Source: an uncultured Mycoplasmatota bacterium (GTDB lineage: Bacteria; Bacillota_I; Bacilli_A; RF39; UBA660). From it: DNA of 54,930 nucleotides. The translations under genes and the position numbers were made by a program. Shown piece after piece: positions 17,287-24,511 of this stretch. Location of the stretch: the NCBI GenBank assembly GCA_900554315.1, contig USGP01000007.1, positions 1 through 54,930 on the forward strand, given 5' to 3'. The notes beneath the pieces were generated by a model. The model searched no databases. It was not told the origin of the DNA and was given only the letters and a program-made list of their open reading frames with translations. The stretch's first letter is position 1, and every line of letters begins with the position of its first letter.

Positions 17287-18071
17287 TGGTAGAGATTGTT
17301 GTTGTTGGTGCTATTATTATGTTTGTATTAGTTTATAATAATACGATTGATAAAAACAAATTTATAGCCGATAATGAAAAGTACTTTGAGATTTTGAGGG
17401 AAGATGATTACAACTTTTTAGTTTATGCTCGTTACGGTGAAGATGTTGATCCTGATCAACTATTTAGGAAAAGAATTTATTATGCTGTTATTGTTGCAAT
17501 AGTATTTTTATTTATTTTCTTAAATCAATTATCATTTATTAATGTTGTGTTCTGTATAGTTGTTGCGGCACTTGTATTTAAGATGCCTTATCAAAATTTA
17601 AAATCTTTTTATAAAGCACATTTGCATGATATTGATGTTATGTTGCCATACTATTTAAAGAGTTTGGAAATTCTGATTCAGCATTATACAGTTCCCGTTG
17701 CTTTGGGTAAATCTATTGATGATGCTCCAGATATTTTTAAGCCTGGACTTCGTCGATTGATTGAAAGAATTAATTCTGGTGATTCTACGATTGATCCTTA
17801 TATGGAATTTGCTAATACGTATCCAGTTAGAGATTCTATGCGTATGATGCGTTTGTTATATCGTTTAGGACTTGGATCTCAAGAGAGAAAGCAAGAACGT
17901 TTGATGATGTTTTCAAGAACAGTTTCTAACTTGCAAAATAAAGCTCGTGAAACAAAATATAAAGAGCGTTTAGCTCACATGGAAAGTCAAACAATGGTTA
18001 TGCTTGTCGTTACTGGTGCAGGTACGATGGTAGTTATTTTGATTTCTATGATGATGATGTTTAATATGTAA
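17286..18071 (+). CDS. tadC: TadC-like inner-membrane platform protein
   Basis: 261 residues. N-terminal helix 2-15, a helix pair near 65-100, a cytoplasmic T2SSF region (IDVMLPYYLKSLEILIQ, GLRRLIERI), and a C-terminal hydrophobic segment ending in a methionine-rich stretch. It pairs with TadB as the pilus platform. The start overlaps the tadB stop (TAATG). It is the last gene before a new promoter for the small pilin-like gene. Confidence 0.85.
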   Translation: MVEIVVVGAIIMFVLVYNNTIDKNKFIADNEKYFEILREDDYNFLVYARYGEDVDPDQLFRKRIYYAVIVAIVFLFIFLNQLSFINVVFCIVVAALVFKMPYQNLKSFYKAHLHDIDVMLPYYLKSLEILIQHYTVPVALGKSIDDAPDIFKPGLRRLIERINSGDSTIDPYMEFANTYPVRDSMRMMRLLYRLGLGSQERKQERLMMFSRTVSNLQNKARETKYKERLAHMESQTMVMLVVTGAGTMVVILISMMMMFNM

Positions 18072-18088
18072 AGTATAAAGAAATTTTA

Positions 18089-18117
18089 TTGTAAAAATGG
18101 TATTATGTTGATATAAT
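18089..18117 (+). promoter_or_regulatory. internal promoter for the small pilin-like gene
   Basis: TTGTAA, a 17-base spacer, then TATAAT with TG upstream (TTGATATAAT). A strong extended -10 promoter lies inside the cluster, 40 bases before the start codon. Confidence 0.78.
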
Positions 18118-18157
18118 ATATAATGAATATAGAATATGAAAGGATGTGTATGTATAC

Positions 18158-18343
18158 ATGAAAGCAGCAACAGGTGAATTAAACTTAACAGTTATTACAT
18201 TGATTGCTATTGCAGCAGTTATTGGATTCTTTTGGTTAATGTGGCCAAATATTCAAAATGCTATTAACACGCAATGGGAAAATATTTCAGCTGATGGTAA
18301 AACTGGTGTAGGTGTTTATATTGTCGTTGATCATAACAGATAA
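18158..18343 (+). CDS. small Flp-type pilin-like protein
   Basis: 61 residues from ATG 18158; AGGA lies 13 bases upstream, and the GTG at 18146 is only one base from it. The sequence starts MKAATGELNLT and runs into one long hydrophobic helix (about 10-30), ending in a short polar tail with little else. Size and topology fit Flp pilins, cleaved after Gly (here Gly6), but the usual Glu at +5 is absent and a Glu follows the Gly directly. Its strong separate promoter suits a major subunit. Pilin identity is inferred from its place between tadC and a TadE-like gene. Confidence 0.7.
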   Translation: MKAATGELNLTVITLIAIAAVIGFFWLMWPNIQNAINTQWENISADGKTGVGVYIVVDHNR

Positions 18344-18362
18344 AAAAGGGTAGGTGTAGAAG

Positions 18363-18803
18363 ATGCGGGACGCTTATGGTGGTGTTGTCAATTTAGCGAT
18401 GATTGTAGTATTCCTTGTATTGGTAAGTGGGTACTTAGCATTTAATGTTAATTATACTAAGGCATTCCGCGTCAAGAACTACATTATTACTTCTCTTGAA
18501 CAGTACGAAGGAAATTGTGATACGGGTTCTGAGTGCCAGAAAAAAATATTAGAGTATATTAATCAAGTTGGTTATAATGCTCCTAATTTTAGTTTGGATG
18601 GTTTTAAGTGTAGTCATGGCTATTGCTATAAAGAATATGAAGCAAAAAATTCTTCTGAAGGTGTTGATGAACATCAAAGGCAGTCATATTATCGTGTAGT
18701 TACTCAGATTAATATTGATATTCCAATTATCAATAATATTATGCCTGGACTTAAAATTTTTCAAATTGCTGGTGACACAAAGTTAATAACACATTTTGAG
18801 TAG
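18363..18803 (+). CDS. TadE/TadF-like pseudopilin
   Basis: 146 residues. A short N-terminus containing GG precedes a hydrophobic helix (about 9-29), then an extracytoplasmic domain with two Cys pairs (CDTGSEC and CSHGYC). This is the layout of TadE/TadF minor pilins; family membership is inferred from architecture and location. It follows the small pilin gene by 19 bases, with AGGTG upstream of ATG 18363. Confidence 0.7.
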   Translation: MRDAYGGVVNLAMIVVFLVLVSGYLAFNVNYTKAFRVKNYIITSLEQYEGNCDTGSECQKKILEYINQVGYNAPNFSLDGFKCSHGYCYKEYEAKNSSEGVDEHQRQSYYRVVTQINIDIPIINNIMPGLKIFQIAGDTKLITHFE

Positions 18804-18818
18804 AAGAGGTGACCTCCT

Positions 18819-19802
18819 ATGAATGTTATTATAAGTAATACACAGCGAAATGTTTTGTCTAGTTTGGATATAGATGTTATTAAAAGTATTTCTGGCGAAT
18901 ATGATGCAGCTGAAATTGTAGAAATGTTTAAAAATTTCTTTTATAATAAGATGATATTGGATGTTACTGCAGTTAAAGATTTCCATAATATAAAGACCTA
19001 TCAGACAATTGCTATGGGACTAGATGTTGAAAAAATAGTTTTTTTCTTACCAGAGGGTACTGATGTATGTACCTCTAGTTTTTTGTCTAAGCTTGTTTCT
19101 TTGGGAATTTATAATTTTACGACTAATGTAGATGGTGTGAAATATTTATTAACACATCCAAATACTTATAAGCAGGTTGCTCATATTCAGCAACTAGAGA
19201 ATTCTTCTAATAGTATTGTTCAACCAGTACAAAGTGGTTCAAGAATTATTGGTGTTCGTAACGTTACTGAACATGCTGGTGCAACTACTTTTGTATACAT
19301 TTTAAAGAAAGAATTAAAAGCACATTTTGGTGATACAATTATTGCTATTGAATTGAATAAAAGAGATTTTCAATATTTTAGTGATAAAAATATGATTTCT
19401 ATTTCTAGTGATCAAATTGAAGGTGCAATGACTAAGTATGCAGGAGCGTCTTTTATTTTGGTTGATCTAAATGATCATCCTGATGATTCTTTTTGTGATG
19501 AAGTCTTGTATCTGTTAGAACCATCTATTATTAAGTTGAACAAACTTATGCGTAAAAATCGTAATATTTTTTCTAAACTTCAACAACACAAAATTGTTTT
19601 AAATCAAAGTTTGTTAACTAATAAAGATTTATCTGATTTTGAATATGAAGCTAGGACAAAAGTATTTTACAATATGCCGCCCTTAGATGAGAGAAAAAGA
19701 AATTCTATTATGGATGATTTTTTATCTAGGTTGGGACTACTTGTTTCTAAGAAGGAAAATAAGAAAGAAACAGGAAAAATATTTGGGTTATTTAGAAGGT
19801 AA
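18819..19802 (+). CDS. tadZ: TadZ/CpaE-like protein with degenerate P-loop
   Basis: 327 residues. Residues 1-130 look like an atypical receiver-type domain. From about 140 there is a MinD/ParA-like domain: strand RIIGVRNV, then TEHAGATTF where the deviant Walker A (KGGxGKTT) should be, so the key Lys is replaced by Ala. Later, ASFILVDLND fits the switch II strand. TadZ proteins place the pilus machine at the pole and several have atypical ATP sites. No ParB or cell-division partner is adjacent. The call rests on domain order, size and location. Confidence 0.68.
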   Translation: MNVIISNTQRNVLSSLDIDVIKSISGEYDAAEIVEMFKNFFYNKMILDVTAVKDFHNIKTYQTIAMGLDVEKIVFFLPEGTDVCTSSFLSKLVSLGIYNFTTNVDGVKYLLTHPNTYKQVAHIQQLENSSNSIVQPVQSGSRIIGVRNVTEHAGATTFVYILKKELKAHFGDTIIAIELNKRDFQYFSDKNMISISSDQIEGAMTKYAGASFILVDLNDHPDDSFCDEVLYLLEPSIIKLNKLMRKNRNIFSKLQQHKIVLNQSLLTNKDLSDFEYEARTKVFYNMPPLDERKRNSIMDDFLSRLGLLVSKKENKKETGKIFGLFRR

Positions 19803-19804
19803 TA

Positions 19805-19833
19805 TTGACAAACTTTGTGATTTAAGATAAGAT
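19805..19833 (+). promoter_or_regulatory. near-consensus promoter for the VirB2-like gene
   Basis: Perfect TTGACA, a 17-base spacer, then TAAGAT. It starts two bases after the tadZ-like stop codon. Confidence 0.82.
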
Positions 19834-19862
19834 TATTTATATTGATGAAGGAGAGTTGTATT

Positions 19863-20219
19863 ATGTTAGATTTATTTCAAATAGGAGTTGTTGGTACTGT
19901 TGATGACAACTGTGGTGGATTAGAGCCTATTGTTAGAATTATTAAAAAAGGTGTATTCCCAATTGTTCAAATTGGTATCCCTATTTTATTAATTGTTTTT
20001 GGTACTATTGATTTAGGTAAAGCTGTTATCTCTAGTGATGAAAAGGAAGTTAAGCAAGCTCAAAGTCGTTTGATTAAGAGATGTATTTACGCTGTAGCTA
20101 TCTTCTTCATTACTACTTTAGTAACATTAATTATGTCTTTAGTAACTACTGGTACTGAAGGTGGAGACGGTGAAGCTGATACTCAAGGATGGGCTAACTG
20201 TTGGAATAGTATTAAATAA
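19863..20219 (+). CDS. VirB2/TrbC-like pilin protein
   Basis: 118 residues from ATG 19863 (AAGGAGAG seven bases upstream; the TTG at 19842 is too early). Two hydrophobic helices (about 33-53 and 73-95) are joined by a basic/acidic cytoplasmic loop (KAVISSDEKEVKQAQSR), the topology of VirB2/TrbC. Single Cys17 and Cys113 lie outside the helices at either end. The signal peptide usual in VirB2 is not evident. It has its own promoter and terminator, consistent with a major, abundantly made subunit. The same module forms the C-terminus of the next protein. Confidence 0.78.
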   Translation: MLDLFQIGVVGTVDDNCGGLEPIVRIIKKGVFPIVQIGIPILLIVFGTIDLGKAVISSDEKEVKQAQSRLIKRCIYAVAIFFITTLVTLIMSLVTTGTEGGDGEADTQGWANCWNSIK

Positions 20220-20231
20220 TTTGATTAAATT

Positions 20232-20262
20232 AAATAGCAAAGTAATTGCTATTTTTTTTTTA
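20232..20262 (+). terminator. terminator after the VirB2-like gene
   Basis: A stem of about 8-9 bp (AATAGCAA/TTGCTATT), a short loop and ten T in a row. Confidence 0.85.
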
Positions 20263-20281
20263 TTCTGATATACTTATTCTG

Positions 20282-20287
20282 TATAAT
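20282..20287 (+). promoter_or_regulatory. -10 element for the 20311 operon
   Basis: TATAAT 24 bases before ATG 20311 and just after the terminator. The -35 region (TTTATT) is poor. Confidence 0.45.
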
Positions 20288-20310
20288 TGTATATATGGAG
20301 TGGTGACATT

Positions 20311-21552
20311 ATGAAACGTTTCAGATTTTCTTTATTACTATTTGTCTTTGGCCTATTATTACTTTTTCCATATAATACAAATGCTTTAGGCAATAAAGTT
20401 GCGACTTGTAATTATGAGTTTACAAATCAAAATGGTAAAGATATTTCTTTAAAATACAATATATATTCTGATGGTAGTGTTGATTTTCCATTTTCTGATG
20501 GAACGCTTTATGCTAGAGATGGAGCTTCATGGTATCATAGTGATGCTTTTGCATCTAGTTTTTATGATGCGTCAAAAGTTAGTAGTTCGACTGTTACTTG
20601 TCCATCTATCTATGTTCAAGAAAATGATTTAGGAGTTACTGTGTATCCTTATCCTTTAAATAATGATTCTTGTTCTGGTCATTGTTATAATATTACAGCA
20701 TCTTCTCCTAAACTTTCTAGTTGGGCTAAAGATTCTGGTGTTAAGTCAAAAAAAGTCGTATCTACTTGTACTGGTTCTAGTATGGGATTTTATAGTAGAC
20801 AAAGTTATGTTTATCCTACTTTCCGTTTGTTTTCTGATGGTAGCAAAGAGTGGAGTGTAGATGGTAAGAATTTTGTTTCTGTCAATAAGGCGATTTCTGG
20901 AACTGTTGCAGGAGAAAAATTTTCAATTACTGTAAATGATTCTTTACTTAATTCTGTTTTTTCTAATTCTAAGGCTAGCTGTCCTTCACAAATTTATCGT
21001 TGTGTAACTTCTAGTAATGGTGGATATTCTTATGAATTATCTAGAGGATCTAGTTTTTGTACAAATGATGAATTAAGTACAAGCGATGGTCAACAGTTTG
21101 GTTCTAAATATGCTTCTGGTGCATTTGGAGAACCTACTGATAATAGTTCTAATTCTTCAGGTTCTTCTTCTGGTCATGGTAGTGAGAGTTATTCTAAACC
21201 TGATTCTGAATTGACTACTGATGATTTAAAAGATGATTTTGACTTTTCTGATGATGTTCAAGATTGTAATTCACTTTTAGGTAGCACTCAAGATGAAGAA
21301 TCTGTTGCTTGGTTATTACAACAAATATTAAATTATGTTAAAATTTTAGGCCCAATTTTGGTTGTTATTTTAAGTAGTTTGGATTTTGCAAAAGCTATTG
21401 TAGCTAGTGATGATGATAATATGAAGAAAGCAGAGAAAAAACTTGTTATTCGTTTAATTTTAGCTGTTGCATTATTCTTAATACCTACACTAGTTAGTGT
21501 ATTACTAAATATTTTTGGTATTACAACAGATCAAATTTGTGCTTTAAGTTAA
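20311..21552 (+). CDS. secreted domain fused to a VirB2-like two-helix module
   Basis: 413 residues from ATG 20311 (GGAGTGGTG upstream). A typical signal peptide (residues 1-25, ending NTNA) leads into a roughly 290-residue Ser/Gly-rich ectodomain with paired Cys (SCSGHC, STC, SCPS, RC, FC). An acidic Ser-rich linker follows, then Cys319, two hydrophobic helices joined by KAIVASDDDNMKKAEKK, and Cys410 near the end. The last 95 residues repeat the VirB2-like protein at 19863, loop and flanking Cys included. I read it as a tip or minor subunit, or a scaffold co-assembling with the VirB2 pilin. I know of no named family. Confidence 0.75.
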   Translation: MKRFRFSLLLFVFGLLLLFPYNTNALGNKVATCNYEFTNQNGKDISLKYNIYSDGSVDFPFSDGTLYARDGASWYHSDAFASSFYDASKVSSSTVTCPSIYVQENDLGVTVYPYPLNNDSCSGHCYNITASSPKLSSWAKDSGVKSKKVVSTCTGSSMGFYSRQSYVYPTFRLFSDGSKEWSVDGKNFVSVNKAISGTVAGEKFSITVNDSLLNSVFSNSKASCPSQIYRCVTSSNGGYSYELSRGSSFCTNDELSTSDGQQFGSKYASGAFGEPTDNSSNSSGSSSGHGSESYSKPDSELTTDDLKDDFDFSDDVQDCNSLLGSTQDEESVAWLLQQILNYVKILGPILVVILSSLDFAKAIVASDDDNMKKAEKKLVIRLILAVALFLIPTLVSVLLNIFGITTDQICALS

Positions 21553-21571
21553 AAAAGGTAGGTGATACTCG

Positions 21572-23641
21572 ATGACTGATAACTCTAATGCTAATACTTT
21601 GGGTGATTTAGGACGTTTATTGATGCAGTTGTTAAATTATGGTGTTTATTTCTTATTAGCAATTATGTATCAGATATTTTTTAACGTTGCTAGTGCTCAA
21701 TTATTTGAGTCTGAGACTATAAAGAATTTTTATGGTCGAATTCAACTTATTATTGGCGTTTTTATGGTTTTCAAACTTGCGGTTACTATTTTGCAAGGTA
21801 TTATGAATCCAGATCAATTTATGAATCCAAAAGAAGGTTTTGGTAACTTTATTACGAGGGTAATTGTTGCTCTTGCATTGTTAACGGTTTTGGTACCTAT
21901 TAATGTGCCAGATGTTCAAAATGCTAATTCTTTTGAAAAGTATCTTAATAATAATGGTTTGTTATTTGGTACTTTGTATTCATTACAAGATAGAATTTTG
22001 TCCAATAATACTTTGGGGCGTTTGATATTGGGAACGACGGACAATGCCACGGGGGTAGATGAGTCAAATGATGCGGCAAACGGAACTCAGAAAGATAAAC
22101 TGGCTCAGTCATCACGTATTTTCTCTTCTACAATTTTAAAAGCTTTCTTGAGGATTAATTTAAAGCCAACAGAAGCTAGAGAAAATGATGATGAGACGAA
22201 AAGAGAAAATTGGTATTGTAATGAGACTTTAGATGATCAAGGAGAAGCAGCAATTAATACTTATACTCAATTGGACGTTGATCCTACTACCTTATTGAGT
22301 TGGGAATTTTTAACTGCTGATTGTGAATTGAATGATAGTTGGTTATCTTCATTAGGAAATTCTGTTTCTTGGATTCCTATTGTTGGATTATTTACTTCTA
22401 ATACAAGATATGTGTTTGCTTTTAACTGGTTAGCAGCTTGTATCGTTGGTATTATTTTCTTGATTATTATGATTGGATTTACTATAGATATTGCGATTCG
22501 ATCAATCAAGCTTGCTATATTAAGATTGATTGCTCCAATTCCAGTTATTAGTTATATTGAACCAAAGTCATCGAAAGATGGAGGAATGTTTTCTTCCTGG
22601 GTAAAAGCATTGACTTCTACTTATTTAGATTTATTCCTACGTTTAGCAATTGTTTATTTTGTTTTATTTATTATTCAAGATATGATTATTAATGGTGTTA
22701 TCATTGATGAAGCTGGTGGAATGGTTGGTATTATTTCATTTATCTTCATTATGTTAGGTTTATTCTTCTTTGCTAAGATGGCACCTAAGTTTATTAAGGA
22801 TGCGCTTGGACTTAAAGGAGCTGGAATGTCTAATGTTGGGCTTAGTGGTATCTTAGGTGGTGCTGCTATGGCCGCAGGCGGTGGTGGCCTTGCTGGTTTT
22901 GCAATGGGTGCTATGAATGGTACTGATGCTGCAGTTAAAGGACAAGCTCAGGGAAAACCAGTTCCATTAGGAGCAGCTTGGAGTCAGAATAGTGATTTGA
23001 TGGCTAAAATTCGTACTGGTGATAAAGATGCACGTGGTGGTATTTGGGGCAGAACTCTAGATCACTTAAATTATTCAACTCGTGAAAGACGTGCTAAGAT
23101 GATGGGAATAGGTAATCAGGATGTAGCTGATGCTGAATATCTTTATAAATATAGGCAGGCTCAAGCTAGTAATGCTAAACAACAATTGGATTTTGCTCAA
23201 CAAAAATTATCTAGCCTTGGTCCTAATGCTACTCAGGCTGAAAGAGATCAGGCAATGAGTGCCTATCAAGAAGCTTATAAATTATATGATGATTATCAAA
23301 CTAAGGCTACAATTGCTAAATCTAAATATGATAAAATGGATAAAGATAGAGGTCAAATGGGTGTTGGTCCTCGTATTTCTGATAAACGTGAGAATAAATA
23401 TAGTGCTAGAGGGGCTAATGGAACATATCGTTCACCTATTGCTGCTAATGAAAATCCATTTAGTGTTGGTGGTGCAGCTACACTTACTCCTTCTCCGCCT
23501 TCTGATGAAGAAATTCTTGGTACTATTTCTGGCCATAAGAGAAATCTTGATAGTTTCACTGGTACAACTGATGATTCTACGTTTGGTAGTAGTCATAATG
23601 GCCCTGGCGGTGGCCCTGGTGGACCTCCTCCTGGACCATAG
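21572..23641 (+). CDS. virB6: VirB6/TrbL-like polytopic T4SS protein
   Basis: 689 residues. About seven hydrophobic segments span residues 14-420, with a soluble loop of about 130 residues (aa 125-270) in the middle, as in Gram-positive VirB6/TrbL proteins that line the inner-membrane channel. From 420 on it is Gly/Ala-rich, then charged and helical (coiled-coil-like, 510-590), and ends in a low-complexity tail with an NPF motif and GPGG..PPPGP. AGGTAGGTGAT precedes ATG 21572. It is followed by PrgI- and VirB4-like genes in the usual T4SS order. Confidence 0.82.
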   Translation: MTDNSNANTLGDLGRLLMQLLNYGVYFLLAIMYQIFFNVASAQLFESETIKNFYGRIQLIIGVFMVFKLAVTILQGIMNPDQFMNPKEGFGNFITRVIVALALLTVLVPINVPDVQNANSFEKYLNNNGLLFGTLYSLQDRILSNNTLGRLILGTTDNATGVDESNDAANGTQKDKLAQSSRIFSSTILKAFLRINLKPTEARENDDETKRENWYCNETLDDQGEAAINTYTQLDVDPTTLLSWEFLTADCELNDSWLSSLGNSVSWIPIVGLFTSNTRYVFAFNWLAACIVGIIFLIIMIGFTIDIAIRSIKLAILRLIAPIPVISYIEPKSSKDGGMFSSWVKALTSTYLDLFLRLAIVYFVLFIIQDMIINGVIIDEAGGMVGIISFIFIMLGLFFFAKMAPKFIKDALGLKGAGMSNVGLSGILGGAAMAAGGGGLAGFAMGAMNGTDAAVKGQAQGKPVPLGAAWSQNSDLMAKIRTGDKDARGGIWGRTLDHLNYSTRERRAKMMGIGNQDVADAEYLYKYRQAQASNAKQQLDFAQQKLSSLGPNATQAERDQAMSAYQEAYKLYDDYQTKATIAKSKYDKMDKDRGQMGVGPRISDKRENKYSARGANGTYRSPIAANENPFSVGGAATLTPSPPSDEEILGTISGHKRNLDSFTGTTDDSTFGSSHNGPGGGPGGPPPGP

Positions 23642-23664
23642 TATGAAAGAGAGTGTGATATATA

Positions 23665-23985
23665 GTGAATCAATATTTAATACCTGCTAATACAAAGAAA
23701 GGACAATTAATCTTAGGATTATTTCGTCCTTTCGATTTAGTATTATTTTTAACGGGAGTTATGGTAACTGTTATACTTTTGGCATTTATGCCACTTAGTA
23801 ATACATGGGTAACAATTGCAGTTGTTAGTCCTGCTGTTATATGTGGTTTTTTGGTTATGCCTGTTCCTTATTATCATAATATTTTGAATATTATTATGGA
23901 AATGTATGATTTTTTTACTACTCCTCAGACGTATCATTGGAAAGGTTGGTGTTTCATGAATGAAAAAGAAAATCGCAGGAAGTAA
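23665..23985 (+). CDS. PrgI/VirB3-like T4SS membrane protein
   Basis: 106 residues, starting at GTG 23665. A conserved N-terminal stretch (YLIPANTKKGQLILG, then FRPFDLVLF) is followed by two adjacent hydrophobic helices (about 25-45 and 49-65), as in PrgI-family proteins that stand where VirB3 does, next to VirB4. It overlaps the next gene by 26 bases, indicating coupled translation. Confidence 0.78.
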   Translation: MNQYLIPANTKKGQLILGLFRPFDLVLFLTGVMVTVILLAFMPLSNTWVTIAVVSPAVICGFLVMPVPYYHNILNIIMEMYDFFTTPQTYHWKGWCFMNEKENRRK

Positions 23986-24511
23986 TTATACTGAGAATTG
24001 GATCCCTGTTAAATCAATTCAAAATGGTATGATTGTTACTTATGATAATTTAAAGGTTTCGGGTGTTAAAATAGCTCCACGTAATATCTTTATTTTGGAT
24101 GCTCAAGCTCAAGACAATGTATTGATTAGTTTAAAGAATTTTTATAATATGATTGATTTTGAGTTTTGGTTAGTAGTTGCGGATAGACCTGTTGATATTT
24201 CTGTATATATGTCACAGTTGCAACTTTTATATAATGAAACATCTTCTCCTGCTATACGTAAGTTGATTATGCAAGATATTGATAAGGGAAATACATTTAT
24301 TAATAATAATATTGTTGATACAGAGTATTATTTCTTATTTAAGGAAAAGGATCCTAATATAGTTCAGAAGAAAGTTCGTATGTTAATTCAAGGTCTTGCA
24401 AGTTGTGGTTTAAATGCATCACAAACAACGAATGATGATTTGAGAGTTATTCTAGATAATTTCTTGAATGGTGGTAAAACTACTGAGTTTGGGACGGTGA
24501 TGCCTGTATGA
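23960..24511 (+). CDS. separate N-terminal domain of VirB4
   Basis: 183 residues. The sequence (NWIPVKSIQNGMI, then APRNIFIL and FYNMIDFEFWLVV) corresponds to the start of Gram-positive VirB4/TraE proteins that precedes the ATPase core. It has no P-loop. Its stop overlaps the ATPase gene start by ATGA, so the two chains are probably made together and pair. It is a gene split relative to usual single-chain VirB4, not an accidental frameshift: both halves have good starts and the second begins in a new frame with its own ribosome site (GACGGTGATG). Confidence 0.75.
   Translation: MKKKIAGSNYTENWIPVKSIQNGMIVTYDNLKVSGVKIAPRNIFILDAQAQDNVLISLKNFYNMIDFEFWLVVADRPVDISVYMSQLQLLYNETSSPAIRKLIMQDIDKGNTFINNNIVDTEYYFLFKEKDPNIVQKKVRMLIQGLASCGLNASQTTNDDLRVILDNFLNGGKTTEFGTVMPV

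Noticed and set aside
18806..18816. GAGGTGACCTC, a palindrome over the ribosome site of the TadZ-like gene
   Set aside because: The halves are one base apart, too close to fold as a hairpin; a translational switch is not supported, though a protein site cannot be excluded.
23259..23690. 143-residue plus-strand ORF overlapping the VirB6 tail
   Set aside because: Leu/Val/Met-rich out-of-frame reading of the VirB6 coding region, with no start signals; it also runs past the real GTG start of the PrgI-like gene.
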